A stretch of 64,000 nucleotides of DNA from Solemya velum gill symbiont (GCF_000787395.1 NZ_JRAA01000001.1:868001-932000), one strand, 5' to 3'. Counted from the first letter of the stretch, positions 17,478 to 28,011 are shown. Notes: generated by a model from the sequence alone, not told the origin. Numbers and translations: made by a program.

Positions 17478-18950
17478 ATGAAGCACGACAAGATTGTTGC
17501 CCTGCTGGCAGGAGCTGCTACCAGCTTCTCATTTGCACCCTATGAGCTCTGGTGGCTTGCCATTCTTGCGCCTGCATTCTGGCTAGCGATCACGCTCGAC
17601 AAGACTCCCGAACAGGCCTTCAGAAGAGGCTGGCTGTTTGGTGTCGGCCTGATGACTCCCGGTCTCTACTGGGTGCATCACAGCATGAGCGCCTACGCAG
17701 ACACCCCCTACGCAATTGCTGTCGCCGTTGCATTGCTCCTTGCCCTGACGATGGCACTCTACTATGGCCTTGCAGGGCATCTGTCCGCACGCTGGACGCT
17801 GAGCCATTCGTCACGGGCGCGCCTGCTCATGATGGTTGCCCTGTTTGGCCTGGGAGAATGGTTGCGCAGCTGGCTTTTCAGCGGCTTTCCCTGGTTACTG
17901 CTTGGCTATAGCCAAATCGATACCCCGCTCGGAGCCTATGCACCTGTTGGCGGTGTGTGGCTCGTGTCACTGCTCACAATGGTTTGTGCGGCACTGCTGG
18001 TCAGCATGACACGCCCCGGCGTCACGCCACGCTCCATCAGCATTCTCCTCCTGCTTGCCATCGGTGCTGGCGGATACCAGCTGTCAGGGGTGCAATGGAC
18101 ACACAAGAAAGGGGATCCGATACGCGTCAGCATGATCCAGGGCAATATCCCGCAGGATGAGAAATGGCTGCCTGAAAATCGTTTACCGACGCTTGCGTTC
18201 TATTCCGACACAACGCTTGAACTGCTCGACTCTGAACTGGTCATCTGGCCGGAAAGCGCGATTCCGGATTTTCTTTTCAGTGTTGAAAGAGAGCTCATCG
18301 AACCACTCAATGCCAAGCTGGTGGAGTCATCAACAACGCTTGTCACAGGCGTGCTGACCTACCCCGCCGAGGCAACCTATTACAACACCATTTTAGCCAC
18401 CGGGCGCGAACGGCACTTTTACCATAAACGTCACCTGGTGCCATTTGGCGAGTATTTCCCGCTTGGCTGGTTATGGAAAGGCTGGATAAGTGGTCTTGCA
18501 ACCATGGGTGAGGACTTCAGTGAAGGTCAGGCACAACGCCCGTTGATGCAAGTCGGGAGCCACCTTGCTGGTGTCTCCATCTGCTACGAGATTATTTTTC
18601 CTGAAGAGGTGCGTGAGTCACTGCCAGATGCCGATTTTCTCATCAACCTGAGTAATGACGGCTGGTTTGGCACCACCAGCGGGCCTCTGCAGCACTACCA
18701 GATGGCGCGCATGCGCTCACTGGAAAACGGGCGCATGACGCTGCGCTCGACCAATACCGGCGTTACAGCTGTGATCGGTCTTGACGGACAAACCATCAAA
18801 CAGTTGCCCCAATTTACACGCGGTGTATTAACGGCCGAGGTGCAGCCTTACCAGGGTATGACACCCTACTCGAGGTTTGGCATCTACCCTGCAGCTGCAC
18901 TCGTCCTGTTATTGTTGCTGGCAGCCCGCTTGTCAGGCCGCGGCAATTAA
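17478..18950 (+). CDS. lnt: Apolipoprotein N-acyltransferase
   Basis: A 490-residue inner-membrane enzyme that adds the third acyl chain to lipoproteins. The N-terminal half has several membrane helices starting at IVALLAGAATSFSFAPYELWWLAILAPAFWL. The nitrilase domain holds the Glu-Lys-Cys triad in VIWPESAIPDF, YHKRHLVPFGEY and GVSICYEIIFPEEV. A last membrane helix (AALVLLLLLAARL) closes the protein. It starts 9 nt after the corC stop. Its stop directly abuts the convergent ppk2 stop. Confidence 0.97.
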   Translation: MKHDKIVALLAGAATSFSFAPYELWWLAILAPAFWLAITLDKTPEQAFRRGWLFGVGLMTPGLYWVHHSMSAYADTPYAIAVAVALLLALTMALYYGLAGHLSARWTLSHSSRARLLMMVALFGLGEWLRSWLFSGFPWLLLGYSQIDTPLGAYAPVGGVWLVSLLTMVCAALLVSMTRPGVTPRSISILLLLAIGAGGYQLSGVQWTHKKGDPIRVSMIQGNIPQDEKWLPENRLPTLAFYSDTTLELLDSELVIWPESAIPDFLFSVERELIEPLNAKLVESSTTLVTGVLTYPAEATYYNTILATGRERHFYHKRHLVPFGEYFPLGWLWKGWISGLATMGEDFSEGQAQRPLMQVGSHLAGVSICYEIIFPEEVRESLPDADFLINLSNDGWFGTTSGPLQHYQMARMRSLENGRMTLRSTNTGVTAVIGLDGQTIKQLPQFTRGVLTAEVQPYQGMTPYSRFGIYPAAALVLLLLLAARLSGRGN

Positions 18951-19838
18951 TCAGCCGACGAAGTGACCACTTCTGAGTCTCTCGGCTTCCATTGACTCCA
19001 CTTCGCGTGCACCCGAAATAACAATATTCGGATCAGGCACAAAATCGAGTTCCCTGTTGCCTCGCTGGTAGGGCACGGCGTTCAGGATCACACGCATTGC
19101 ATTGAGGCGCGCAGCAAACTTGTCATTCGAGCGAATCACGGTCCATGGCGCATGGTTGGTATGCGTCTTTTTCAGCATCTCGTACTTCTGGTTTGTGAAG
19201 TCATCCCAGCGCTCCTGCGCCTGCAGATCGACCTCGCTCAATTTCCACTGACGCAGAGGATCTGTCTTGCGACGTTCGAAACGGCGCGCCTGTTCATCCT
19301 TGGTGACACTGAAGTAGAGTTTGACGAGAATTGTGCCCTGCCTCACCAGGTCCTTCTCAAAACCGGTGACACCACGCATGAAGTTTGCGTACTCCTCGGG
19401 CGTACAGAAACCGAAGATAGGCTCAACCACGGCGCGGTTATACCAGCTGCGGTCAAACAGTACGACTTCGCCACCACGTGGGAACTGGGCAACGTAGCGC
19501 TGAAAAAACCACTGGCTGCGCTGGTTCTCGGTTGGCTTGCCGAGGGCAACAACACGATTGTGTTTCTCGTTCATGTAGCGGGTCACACGACGAATCGTGC
19601 CGCCCTTGCCGGAGGCGTCACGCCCCTCGAACAGAATGATCATGCGGCGCCCGGTTTCCTCGAGATATTTCTGCATCAGAATCAGCTCGGCCTGGTAGGG
19701 CTTGAGTGACTGCTCCTCGCGCCTGCGCTTAAGCGCTTTCTTCGCCGCTTTCTTCAGATTTTGCTCTGCGTTCTTTGCCTCTTCATAGGCAGCAAGCAGC
19801 TCTTCCGGTGTCATCTGCTGACCATTTACTTCAATCAT
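18951..19838 (-). CDS. ppk2: Polyphosphate kinase 2
   Basis: A start at MIEVNGQQMTPEELL (19838) fits the family better than the longer frame to 19892, which adds 18 unrelated residues. The product is about 295 residues, a single PPK2 domain with Walker A FEGRDASGKGGTIRR, the Walker B-like VLFDRSWYNRAVVEP, and the lid segment RRFERRKTDPLRQWKLS. PPK2 phosphorylates nucleotides from polyphosphate, usually running in the NTP-making direction. A lysine-rich coiled helix precedes the kinase core. The gene stands alone, convergent with lnt. Confidence 0.93.
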   Translation of the reverse strand: MIEVNGQQMTPEELLAAYEEAKNAEQNLKKAAKKALKRRREEQSLKPYQAELILMQKYLEETGRRMIILFEGRDASGKGGTIRRVTRYMNEKHNRVVALGKPTENQRSQWFFQRYVAQFPRGGEVVLFDRSWYNRAVVEPIFGFCTPEEYANFMRGVTGFEKDLVRQGTILVKLYFSVTKDEQARRFERRKTDPLRQWKLSEVDLQAQERWDDFTNQKYEMLKKTHTNHAPWTVIRSNDKFAARLNAMRVILNAVPYQRGNRELDFVPDPNIVISGAREVESMEAERLRSGHFVG

Positions 19839-19951
19839 TTTGTCTATCGATCCTGAATTTAGGTTAACAAGATGAATTATCTCACATGACAATTGTGCAT
19901 TGCGTGATATTAATCAACGATTTGGATAGATTTGATGTGCGGGTGGAGCTG

Positions 19952-20275
19952 CTAAAAAACCCACGCCAGCATGAGCCAGATAAAAATGAAAAAGGTGAAA
20001 AAACCACCAATCATGTACTGCACTTCACCGATCAATCCGTCACCCGCAGCGACTGCGAGAACGATCATTACCACGAGGGTGACAAAAAAGGCGATGACAG
20101 CGGCATCCTTGAGCCCAAGCCCGGTATTCAAGTCAGCGACAGCGACGATCTCACCAAGTGCAGGCAGCATCATAATTGCAGCGCCAACAAGCATCAGTAC
20201 CAAGACGATCAATGCGATGGCGGTCTTGCGAGAATCGTTTTGGTCTCTGTTGTCTGTATCACCAAGCACGATCAA
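19952..20275 (-). CDS. Small three-helix membrane protein
   Basis: A 107-residue protein with a hydrophilic N-terminus (MIVLGDTDNRDQNDSRK) and three predicted membrane helices (TAIALIVLVLMLVGAAIMML, AAVIAFFVTLVVMIVLAVAAG, YMIGGFFTFFIFIWLMLAWVF). No family was recognised. It begins 9 nt after the PH-domain gene on the same strand, so the two are likely co-transcribed and may act together in the membrane. Confidence 0.7.
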   Translation of the reverse strand: MIVLGDTDNRDQNDSRKTAIALIVLVLMLVGAAIMMLPALGEIVAVADLNTGLGLKDAAVIAFFVTLVVMIVLAVAAGDGLIGEVQYMIGGFFTFFIFIWLMLAWVF

Positions 20276-20284
20276 TTCCCCGTA

Positions 20285-20707
20285 TCAGGTTAAATCACGA
20301 ATTTTGTGCGGATCAGGCATGCCCTTGGCAACAAATTCCGGTGTATCACCAGCAGTATAGACTTCGATTGTGCCTGAGCCCATGATGCGATCCAGAAATG
20401 TCTGCTTGACCTTGACCGTTCTGACGCTGCTGATATTGATCTCCGCGTTACTCTTGCTCAGCAAGCCCTCTTCATAGTGAATTTCGGTATCCGTTACCAC
20501 CAGCTTGGAAGCCTTGTTTTTCACATACCATGTCAGCAGGATGATTACTCCGGCACCCACAAGTCCGAGTGACAGGACAGCCTTGTAGATTGGCACCTCG
20601 ACAATAATGCCAAGTGCAATCCCCAAAGGAAACAGCAACAGGGTAATGATAAATCCGATCGGATTGGTCTTGAACATGGTTGGGTGTTCTGAGTAGAGCA
20701 CGTTCAT
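20285..20707 (-). CDS. PH-domain (DUF304-type) membrane protein
   Basis: A 140-residue protein. Two hydrophobic helices (residues about 16-36 and 42-60) are followed by a bacterial PH-like domain with KLVVTDTEIHYEEGLLSKSNAEINISSVRTVKVKQTFLDRIMGSGTIEVYTAG. The RTV..Q..LDRIMGSGTIEV core is characteristic of bPH2/DUF304 proteins. The function is unknown; such domains often bind membranes or partner proteins. It is the first gene of a two-gene unit. Confidence 0.85.
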   Translation of the reverse strand: MNVLYSEHPTMFKTNPIGFIITLLLFPLGIALGIIVEVPIYKAVLSLGLVGAGVIILLTWYVKNKASKLVVTDTEIHYEEGLLSKSNAEINISSVRTVKVKQTFLDRIMGSGTIEVYTAGDTPEFVAKGMPDPHKIRDLT

Positions 20708-20769
20708 TTTTGCTATTCCCTTTTTACAGATGATGAAATCAGTTTAGCACAACTTTTTTACGACTTGTG

Positions 20770-21873
20770 CTACTCCCCAGCCTCTACAGTGTCTGACAAC
20801 AGCGCATCAAAAATCGCCGCTCGCCATGAGGATTCTGCATGCAGACTATCACCACTCATCAGCTTGATCAGCTGGCTGCGCGAGGCGATCATGCCCGGCG
20901 CAATGCTGTCGCGCGTGGCAATCGATTGCAGCTGCGACTCCAGTTCTGCGAGACGTCTCTTCTGTTCACCACTGAGGCGCGGTCTCGGCGCCTCATGAAT
21001 CCAGCTGGAGTCGGGTAACTGCCGCACTTCCGCGGCAATTTGCAGCAGTTTTTTTGCATAACGCTCAAGCTGTCGCTGTGCACTCTTGTCGATCGCCAGC
21101 AGCTCCTTGACGCTCTGTGGTTGCTGCTGGGCATACTCAAGCAGAAAGCCATCTCCCAGAACCCACTTACGCGGTAAATCCTTTTTAATCGCCATCTCTT
21201 CACGCCATGCCGTGAGTTGCTGCAACAAGGTCAACTGTTGTGCATTGAGGCGATTACGCCCCTTGATCTTCAACCATGCATCCTGCGGATGAACCCGATG
21301 CAGCGACTCACTCTCGAGTAACTCCATCTCCTCGCGCATCCACGCGTGTCTCTGCAGACGTGTCAATTCAGCATCAAGATGCTGATAGAGCTTCCACAGC
21401 CAGGTTACATCAGCGTAGGCATAGTCGAGCTGCTTCTCACTCAATGGACGTCCGCACCAGTTGCTGCGCGTTGCGTCTTTTGGCAAGACGGTACCGAAAA
21501 CCGCCTCGACCAGGCGTGCATAGCCGCTCTGTTCTCCTGCACCGACAAGGTCTGCCGCCACCTGGGAGTCAAACAGCGGTTGCGGAACCTCTCCCCACAC
21601 GTGCAGCAAGAGTTCAAGATCCTGGCGTGCCGAGTGGAACACCTTGAGGCGGCTTCTGTCACACACAAAATCCTTCAAAGGCGCAAGCGCATTGATCGTC
21701 AGTACATCGACAGCCACAGCTTCATCCTGCCAGCACATCTGTAACAGGCAGAGTTTCGGGTAGTAAGTGCGCTCACGAAAAAACTCGGTATCGACAGTGA
21801 TAATATCGGCATCCTGCCAGCGCTTTAGCAGCGCTTCGAGCTGCGTATCCGTTTCAATCAGTTGATGGGGCAT
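20770..21873 (-). CDS. rnd: Ribonuclease D
   Basis: A 367-residue 3'-5' exonuclease for tRNA and small RNA 3' maturation. DEDDy motifs: Exo I VDTEFFRERTYYPKLCLLQM, Exo II FHSARQDLELL, Exo III LDYAYADVTWLWKLY. A helical HRDC domain follows (LNAQQLTLLQQLTAWREEMA...). It diverges from mpl across 56 bp. Confidence 0.96.
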   Translation of the reverse strand: MPHQLIETDTQLEALLKRWQDADIITVDTEFFRERTYYPKLCLLQMCWQDEAVAVDVLTINALAPLKDFVCDRSRLKVFHSARQDLELLLHVWGEVPQPLFDSQVAADLVGAGEQSGYARLVEAVFGTVLPKDATRSNWCGRPLSEKQLDYAYADVTWLWKLYQHLDAELTRLQRHAWMREEMELLESESLHRVHPQDAWLKIKGRNRLNAQQLTLLQQLTAWREEMAIKKDLPRKWVLGDGFLLEYAQQQPQSVKELLAIDKSAQRQLERYAKKLLQIAAEVRQLPDSSWIHEAPRPRLSGEQKRRLAELESQLQSIATRDSIAPGMIASRSQLIKLMSGDSLHAESSWRAAIFDALLSDTVEAGE

Positions 21874-21929
21874 TGGTTAGCTTCGAATTCAAATGTATGA
21901 TGCCATGATACACATTTAGAATAACCAAC

Positions 21930-23291
21930 ATGCACATACATATTCTGGGAATCTGTGGCACCTTCATGGGTGGCATCGCCCTGCTGGCGCAGCAGGCGGG
22001 GCACCGCGTGACAGGTTCCGACGCCCATGTCTATCCACCCATGAGCGACCAGCTGGAAGATGCCGGCATCTCGCTTATGAGCGGTTACGAGGCGGAACAC
22101 CTGAAACCAGCTCCCGACATGGTCGTGGTCGGCAATGCCATGACGCGAGGCAACCCGGCGATTGAGTACATGCTTGATGCAGGACTGCGCTACACATCTG
22201 GCCCCCAGTGGCTCGCCGAACAGATTCTCAGTGACCGCTGGGTCATCGCTGCTGCAGGCACCCATGGCAAAACCACTACCAGCGGCATGATTGCCTGGAT
22301 CCTGGAAGATGCAGGCCTCAACCCCGGCTTTTTGATTGGCGGCGTACCGAAAAATTTCGGCCTCTCGGCACACCTGGGTGATGCACCTTTCTTCGTTGTC
22401 GAGGCGGATGAGTACGATACGGCCTTCTTCGACAAGCGTTCCAAGTTCGTGCATTACCGCCCACGTACCACTGTACTCAACAACCTTGAATTCGATCATG
22501 CAGACATCTTTGATGACCTGCCGATGATTCAGCGCCAGTTTCACCACCTTGTACGTACTGTGCCCGGCAATGGCCTGCTGATCGCACCGGCGGATGACCA
22601 GCCACTGAAAGAAGTGTTGGAGATGGGATGCTGGACACCGCTCGAAACACTCGGCCCTGATGGCAACTGGCAGGCCGAATTGCTCGAAGCCGACGGCAGT
22701 CGCTTCCACGTCAGTATCGACGGAACCGAAGTGGGAATCGTTGATTGGGATCTCACCGGCGATCATAATGTTCGCAATGCGCTCGCATCTATTGCCGCCG
22801 CCCGTCATGCAGGTGTTCCGGCATCAGTCGCAGTCGAGGCGCTTGGCAAGTTTGAGAACGTCAAACGCCGTATGGAGTTGCGTGGCGAGGTTGATGGCAT
22901 TCGCCTCTATGATGACTTCGCTCATCACCCGACAGCAATTGAGACCACGCTGACGGGATTACGCAAACAGGTCGGAGATTCACGCATCATCGCAGTGCTC
23001 GAACCACGTTCGAATACCATGCGCATGGGTATTCATGCAGAATCATTACCGGCCTCACTGCAGCAGGCTGACCGCGCCCTGGTCTACTCGCCTGCATCTC
23101 TTGAATGGGATGCAGAGAGTGTTTTCAGACCACTCGGTGAAAAGGCTGAAGTCTGCTCAGAAAGTGAAAAGATTGTCGACCTGCTGAAACAGGAAGCGAA
23201 AGCAGGAGACACAATCCTGGTCATGAGTAACGGTGGTTTCGAAAATATCCACCAGCGCATTCTCGATGCACTGAATGAACGAGGAGGTTAA
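21930..23291 (+). CDS. mpl: UDP-N-acetylmuramate:L-Ala-gamma-D-Glu-meso-DAP ligase
   Basis: A 453-residue Mur-ligase family enzyme that re-attaches recycled murein tripeptide to UDP-MurNAc. It opens [20 protein letters not shown], typical of Mpl rather than MurC. The ATP loop is [41 protein letters not shown] and [14 protein letters not shown] are diagnostic Mpl segments. An AGGAGG at the gene's tail (23282-23287) serves the next gene, which starts 2 nt after the mpl stop. Confidence 0.97.
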   Translation: MHIHILGICGTFMGGIALLAQQAGHRVTGSDAHVYPPMSDQLEDAGISLMSGYEAEHLKPAPDMVVVGNAMTRGNPAIEYMLDAGLRYTSGPQWLAEQILSDRWVIAAAGTHGKTTTSGMIAWILEDAGLNPGFLIGGVPKNFGLSAHLGDAPFFVVEADEYDTAFFDKRSKFVHYRPRTTVLNNLEFDHADIFDDLPMIQRQFHHLVRTVPGNGLLIAPADDQPLKEVLEMGCWTPLETLGPDGNWQAELLEADGSRFHVSIDGTEVGIVDWDLTGDHNVRNALASIAAARHAGVPASVAVEALGKFENVKRRMELRGEVDGIRLYDDFAHHPTAIETTLTGLRKQVGDSRIIAVLEPRSNTMRMGIHAESLPASLQQADRALVYSPASLEWDAESVFRPLGEKAEVCSESEKIVDLLKQEAKAGDTILVMSNGGFENIHQRILDALNERGG

Positions 23292-23293
23292 CC

Positions 23294-23908
23294 ATGGAGA
23301 CTATTGATGACGGCCCCATAGCTCTTGCCTGGACAGGCGCATCGGGTGCCGCCTATGGCCTGCGTCTGCTGGAAGAACTGCTCGCTGCGGATCGCGAAGT
23401 CTACCTGCTCTACTCACAAGCGGCGCAGATCGTCATGCAGATGGAAGCAGGGCTGGAACTGCCATCACGTGCAGCTGATGCTCAACAGGTGCTGTGTGAC
23501 CATTTCAATACCAGCGATGACCAACTCTCGGTATTTGGTCGCCAGCAGTGGATGGCGCCCGTTGCCAGCGGATCCAATCCACCGGCCGCCATGGTGATCT
23601 GTCCCTGCACCACTGGCAGGCTTGGCAGCATTGCCAATGGCATCAGTAATGATCTGATCGACCGCAGTGCTGATGTCATGCTCAAAGAGCGTCGCTCCCT
23701 GATACTGGTCGTCAGGGAGACACCCTTCTCGGAAATTCATATAGAAAATATGCTGAAGCTATCACGTGCTGGAGCAACCATCATGCCTGCCAATCCAGGC
23801 TTCTATAGCAATCCGAAAACCGTCAACGAGGTGGTGGATTTCATGGTGTCACGCATCCTTGACCACCTTGGCATTGAGAACTGGCTCAGCCAGCGTTGGG
23901 GGGACTGA
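23294..23908 (+). CDS. ubiX: Flavin prenyltransferase UbiX
   Basis: A 204-residue enzyme that makes prenyl-FMN, the cofactor of UbiD-type decarboxylases in ubiquinone synthesis. It contains [21 protein letters not shown] (Rossmann-like FMN site), [47 protein letters not shown] and a [20 protein letters not shown] segment. It follows mpl without a gap, and its stop overlaps the next start by one base. No ubiD is in the window. Confidence 0.95.
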   Translation: METIDDGPIALAWTGASGAAYGLRLLEELLAADREVYLLYSQAAQIVMQMEAGLELPSRAADAQQVLCDHFNTSDDQLSVFGRQQWMAPVASGSNPPAAMVICPCTTGRLGSIANGISNDLIDRSADVMLKERRSLILVVRETPFSEIHIENMLKLSRAGATIMPANPGFYSNPKTVNEVVDFMVSRILDHLGIENWLSQRWGD

Positions 23909-24255
23909 TGTCGCGAATCGGTGATGTATTCAATTTCCTCTACGGCCCGCCGCTAAGATTCCTGGCGTGGATTGCTGAAACCTACACCAGCAACCGTAAT
24001 CGCGTCAAAAGCATCAAGGAGAACCCGCGTATCGCCGGGTTAATCCGTAATGCCGCGATTATCATCCTGCTGTTATGGGCCCTGATATGGGTTTTTGCAC
24101 CTGACGAGTACCGTGACCGCCTGACCGAGGAGTTCAAGGCTCAGTTCGGGAAATACAGCGCAGACTCTCAAGATTCGCCTTCACAGACTCCAGCACAGCA
24201 GGAGTCTCAACCGGCTGCGACTCAATCATTACAAACAGACCAAGAACGTCGTTGA
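23908..24255 (+). CDS. Small single-pass membrane protein of unknown function
   Basis: The start is placed at 23908 (TGATG overlap with the ubiX stop). The 115-residue product has a basic N-terminal half, one membrane helix (NAAIIILLLWALIWVFAP, about residues 49-66) and a Ser/Gln/Thr-rich tail. No family was recognised. Its last 122 bp lie antisense inside the 3' end of the DedA/PAP2 gene, an unusually long convergent overlap. The coding reality of the tail is therefore less certain than that of the N-terminal part. Confidence 0.6.
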   Translation: MSRIGDVFNFLYGPPLRFLAWIAETYTSNRNRVKSIKENPRIAGLIRNAAIIILLLWALIWVFAPDEYRDRLTEEFKAQFGKYSADSQDSPSQTPAQQESQPAATQSLQTDQERR

Positions 24256-26062
24256 TCTTCTCCTGCATCATATGCCCTGCATAGACCGGGCAATCGCCAA
24301 GCACCGTGTCGGTCTTCCACAGGCGTACAATCAAGCGCCGATCATCAACCTGCCTGATCATCTGCACCCCTGGTAACTGGCCCTTGTAGACTTTTGGTGG
24401 TGGAGGCAACTCGGTCCCCGGTGCATCCGTCAGGAGATAGCGCAGAAAATCTGTTGCGCCTGTTGCTTCAGTAGGCCGCCAGCCCATGGATTCGAGGGCT
24501 GAAGCAGCCGTGTGCGGATCAGCCGCAACCCGCAGCGTGAATTGCTCGATAGATGTTAACGTCCGTCTCGCCATCGGCAATGGCACACCTGCATGCCAAT
24601 CATCCATCGTCAGACTGTCAACAGTGGCCAGCGGCCGGTAATCGGCAACACGCTGTTCGTGGCTACTATTCACATACCAGAAGAGTGTCAGGACCAGGAC
24701 AAGTATGACACCGGAAATAACAGCCTTCTCCTGTAGCGGCGGATGGGGGTGGTGTCGCCATGCAAGGCCAAGCACAGAAATCCACAACAGTCCCAGAACC
24801 CATCCGGCGATGACATCTGAAAACCAGTGCACACCAAGATAGAGCCGCGAAAAACCAATCAAAAGAACCAGTACGATGGTCACCGCATAAACCAGCCAGC
24901 GCCGTTCCTGGGGCAGACGCGTGGCCAACAGCACCGCAAGAAAACCGTAAATCACAGTGGCGTGGACTGCATGCCCCGATGGAAACGACCAGTTCGTTAA
25001 AGCGGCATTGGGTGGTCGCGCAACCTGCAAACCCGCTTTCAACAGCCATGGCGCTGCAAACGCGAACACAACAGCGGCCAGCCAGTGCCATGCAGTGGGT
25101 CTGTGCTGTATAAACAGCAGGATAAACACGGTCGCAGACAACCAGCCCAGCAGCCAGCCATCTCCCAGGGTTGTGATCAGCACCATGATGCTGTCACCCG
25201 TCGGGTAACGCAGGGCACTGGTCGCGTTATGAATATACTGATCGAGGACACCAAAACCGGTATCGCCAAATACCAGGGTCATCAGTAGTGCCAGTGCAAA
25301 AACAGAAATGAAAATAAAGGCAGCCATGATCGACAGACCTTTCGATTCAGGGTGTTGCGGGTCGGCCAATGCTGCCGCAATACGCCTTGGCAGGCTGTCA
25401 CCCTCTGAAAACGCCAGTAGTAATTGCAACCAGCAGTTTGCCAGCGGTTGTATCCAGATAAACAGACGGTGCAGCAACCAGAGGGAAAGCCACAGGATGG
25501 CGACCAGTGAAAGCATCAGTACAACAAGATGGAAGGCAACCTGTGAGGCCAACTCAAGCGATGCACCTATGGCGATACCCGGAAGCAGGTAAGCAAATGC
25601 CCAGCCTATAGCAGAGAGGATATTGGCCACAAGGTAGCGCCCTACCTGCATCTGCAGCATTCCCGCCACTAGCGGAATTACCGCTCTTACCGGCCCAAAA
25701 AAACGACCAATTGCGACACTCTTCCCGCCCCAGCGCTTAAAGTAGACAACGCCCTGATCAAGTAACTCCGTGTGCTTGCTGAAGGGCCACATATTGCACA
25801 GGTCTTCGCGGTAACGGGCACCAAGATAGAAACTCAGTGCATCACCGAGCACTGCACCGGCAAAAGCGGCAAAATAGATAGGCCAGAAATCAACCACACC
25901 GGCACCGACCAGCGCACCGGCTGCAAACATCATGACAACACCCGGCACGATCATGCCGATGATCGCCAGCGACTCGCTGAAGGCGACAAGAAAAACAAGC
26001 ACACCGGCCCAGGTCGGATTAGCGCTGACCCAGGTAATCAGGGCATTAAACCACTCCATCAT
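24134..26062 (-). CDS. DedA-PAP2-LssY triple-domain membrane protein
   Basis: A 642-residue protein fusing three domains. Residues about 1-200 are DedA-like (FSESLAIIGMIVPGVVMMFAAGAL, DALSFYLGARYRE, GRFFGPVRAVIPLVAGM). Residues about 230-430 are a PAP2 phosphatase with the KAGLQVARPP, SFPSGHAVHA and SRLYLGVHWFSDVIAGW motifs, complete for catalysis. Residues about 450-640 are a soluble LssY C-terminal-like domain. DedA proteins flip phospholipids or undecaprenyl phosphate and PAP2 domains dephosphorylate lipid pyrophosphates, so a role in lipid-carrier recycling is a fair inference. The 3' end overlaps the convergent small gene by 122 bp. Confidence 0.92.
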   Translation of the reverse strand: MMEWFNALITWVSANPTWAGVLVFLVAFSESLAIIGMIVPGVVMMFAAGALVGAGVVDFWPIYFAAFAGAVLGDALSFYLGARYREDLCNMWPFSKHTELLDQGVVYFKRWGGKSVAIGRFFGPVRAVIPLVAGMLQMQVGRYLVANILSAIGWAFAYLLPGIAIGASLELASQVAFHLVVLMLSLVAILWLSLWLLHRLFIWIQPLANCWLQLLLAFSEGDSLPRRIAAALADPQHPESKGLSIMAAFIFISVFALALLMTLVFGDTGFGVLDQYIHNATSALRYPTGDSIMVLITTLGDGWLLGWLSATVFILLFIQHRPTAWHWLAAVVFAFAAPWLLKAGLQVARPPNAALTNWSFPSGHAVHATVIYGFLAVLLATRLPQERRWLVYAVTIVLVLLIGFSRLYLGVHWFSDVIAGWVLGLLWISVLGLAWRHHPHPPLQEKAVISGVILVLVLTLFWYVNSSHEQRVADYRPLATVDSLTMDDWHAGVPLPMARRTLTSIEQFTLRVAADPHTAASALESMGWRPTEATGATDFLRYLLTDAPGTELPPPPKVYKGQLPGVQMIRQVDDRRLIVRLWKTDTVLGDCPVYAGHMMQEKINDVLGLFVMIESQPVETPAVLESVKANLESLRCISRTEP

Positions 26063-26089
26063 GAGCGCGGCCCGCTATTCATTTTGCAG

Positions 26090-27385
26090 TCAGGCAAGCG
26101 CCTGGAAAACTTCCTCGGCTGTCTTCACTGTCTGCCTGATATCGTCTGCAGTGTGGGCAGAAGAGACAAAGCCAGCCTCGAATGCAGATGGTGCAAGGTA
26201 AACGCCGCGATCCAGCATCGCGTGGAAGAATGCCCTGAACCTGTCCTGGTCACAGGCTGTCGACTGGGCAAAGTTGCTAACAGTCTCAGCCTCGGTAAAG
26301 AAGAGCCCGAACATGCCGCCAACCTGGTTGGTGGTTAATGGCACACCGGCAGAGTCTGCGAGCATTTGTATACCCTCGACCAGCCCGGTAGTTGCAGCAG
26401 TGAGATTGTCGAAAAAACCGTCAGCCGAAATCAGCTCCAGTGTTTTGAGACCAGCAGCCATGGCAACCGGATTGCCTGACAGGGTACCTGCCTGGTATAC
26501 AGGACCAAGTGGTGCAATCTTTTCCATGATGTCGCGTCGACCACCAAAGGCGCCAACGGGCATACCGCCGCCAATCACCTTGCCGAGTGTGGTGAGGTCA
26601 GGCTTGATGTCGTAGAGTCCCTGCACACCGCCGAGAGCAACACGGAAACCTGTCATTACCTCGTCAAAAATCAGTACTGCACCTGAGTTGTCACACACCT
26701 CGCGCAGGGTTTCGAGAAAACCGGGCAGCGGAGGAATACAGTTCATGTTGCCTGCTACCGGCTCGACGATAATACAGGCGATCTGGTCACCGATTTGTGC
26801 GAAGGTGTCGCGCACCTGGTCGGCATCATTGTAATCCAGCGTCAATGTATGCTCTGCAAGTGAAGCAGGCACGCCCGGAGACGAAGGCTCACCCAAGGTT
26901 AGTGCGCCTGAACCTGCTTTTACCAGCAGTGAATCAGAATGGCCGTGATAACAGCCCTCGAACTTGGCGATTTTGTCACGACCGGTAAAACCGCGTGCAA
27001 GACGAATCGCACTCATGGTCGCCTCGGTGCCTGATGAGACCATGCGTACCATATCCATCGACGGTACCAGTTCACACACCCGTTCAGCCATCTGCGTTTC
27101 AATCTCGGTCGGTGCACCGAATGAGAGTCCGTTGGAAACCGTATCAACCACAGCCTTGATCACGTCCGGATGTGCATGACCGAGAATCATCGGGCCCCAT
27201 GAGCCGACATAATCGATATACCGATTGCCATCAGCATCGAACACATAGGCACCTTCTGCCTTCTCAAAAAATACCGGGTTGCCGCCAACGCCTTTGAATG
27301 CGCGCACGGGCGAATTAACGCCGCCTGGAATATGTTGCTGTGCGCCGGCAAAAAGCTTGCTCGACTGCTGGTGGGAATAACTCAT
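26090..27385 (-). CDS. hemL: Glutamate-1-semialdehyde 2,1-aminomutase
   Basis: A 431-residue PLP enzyme making 5-aminolevulinate in the C5 tetrapyrrole pathway. It carries [65 protein letters not shown] and the PLP-lysine segment [19 protein letters not shown]. It is the last gene of thiD-thiE-hemL, overlapping thiE by 4 nt. Confidence 0.98.
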   Translation of the reverse strand: MSYSHQQSSKLFAGAQQHIPGGVNSPVRAFKGVGGNPVFFEKAEGAYVFDADGNRYIDYVGSWGPMILGHAHPDVIKAVVDTVSNGLSFGAPTEIETQMAERVCELVPSMDMVRMVSSGTEATMSAIRLARGFTGRDKIAKFEGCYHGHSDSLLVKAGSGALTLGEPSSPGVPASLAEHTLTLDYNDADQVRDTFAQIGDQIACIIVEPVAGNMNCIPPLPGFLETLREVCDNSGAVLIFDEVMTGFRVALGGVQGLYDIKPDLTTLGKVIGGGMPVGAFGGRRDIMEKIAPLGPVYQAGTLSGNPVAMAAGLKTLELISADGFFDNLTAATTGLVEGIQMLADSAGVPLTTNQVGGMFGLFFTEAETVSNFAQSTACDQDRFRAFFHAMLDRGVYLAPSAFEAGFVSSAHTADDIRQTVKTAEEVFQALA

Positions 27386-28011
27386 TTAAACGACTCCGAA
27401 AATAATGCGCTGAAAGACTCACTGGCACGACGAACATCGTCCTGCCCGAATACACCGTGGATAACGGCGAGCAGATCAGCACCTGCTTCAATTAATGTAG
27501 CGCCATTCTGCGCAGTTATGCCGCCGATGGCAACCACCGGCACCTCTAAATGCTGTTTTGCGCTGCGCAACAACTCGATCTCTGCCTTCGCTGCCTGCGG
27601 CTTGGTCTGCGAGGGAAAAAAACGCCCAAAGGCGACATACGAGGCCCCACGTGCTTCCATTTCCAGTGCGCATTCAAGATTGTTGTAGCAGGATATGCCG
27701 ATTATCGCCTCGTCACCCAGCAGCTCACGCGCCTCTTCATAGGGTATATCATCACGCCCGAGATGGACGCCATCGGCACCGCTCTCCCGTGCCAGCTCGA
27801 CGTCGTCATTGACCAGCAACAGCGCCTCTGCCGAATGACACAGCGGGCGCAACAGCTCAAGTTCAGTGAGAGCATTATCACGGTCTGCCCGCTTGTTGCG
27901 ATACTGCACTACTGTGGCACCGCCCAGTAGCGCCGCTTCCACATCGTAGAAGAGATCCTGCGACAAACCCGGATCCGTAATTACGTAGAGCCCACGTCTG
28001 ATTTCCATCAC
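27382..28011 (-). CDS. thiE: Thiamine-phosphate synthase
   Basis: A 209-residue TIM-barrel enzyme joining the pyrimidine and thiazole moieties of thiamine. Motifs: [82 protein letters not shown] and [10 protein letters not shown]. It overlaps its neighbours by 4 nt on each side. No TPP riboswitch was seen before the unit. Confidence 0.97.
   Translation of the reverse strand: MMEIRRGLYVITDPGLSQDLFYDVEAALLGGATVVQYRNKRADRDNALTELELLRPLCHSAEALLLVNDDVELARESGADGVHLGRDDIPYEEARELLGDEAIIGISCYNNLECALEMEARGASYVAFGRFFPSQTKPQAAKAEIELLRSAKQHLEVPVVAIGGITAQNGATLIEAGADLLAVIHGVFGQDDVRRASESFSALFSESFK

Noticed and set aside
21858-22808. 316-codon antisense frame over mpl
   Set aside because: Antisense shadow of a clear Mur-ligase gene.
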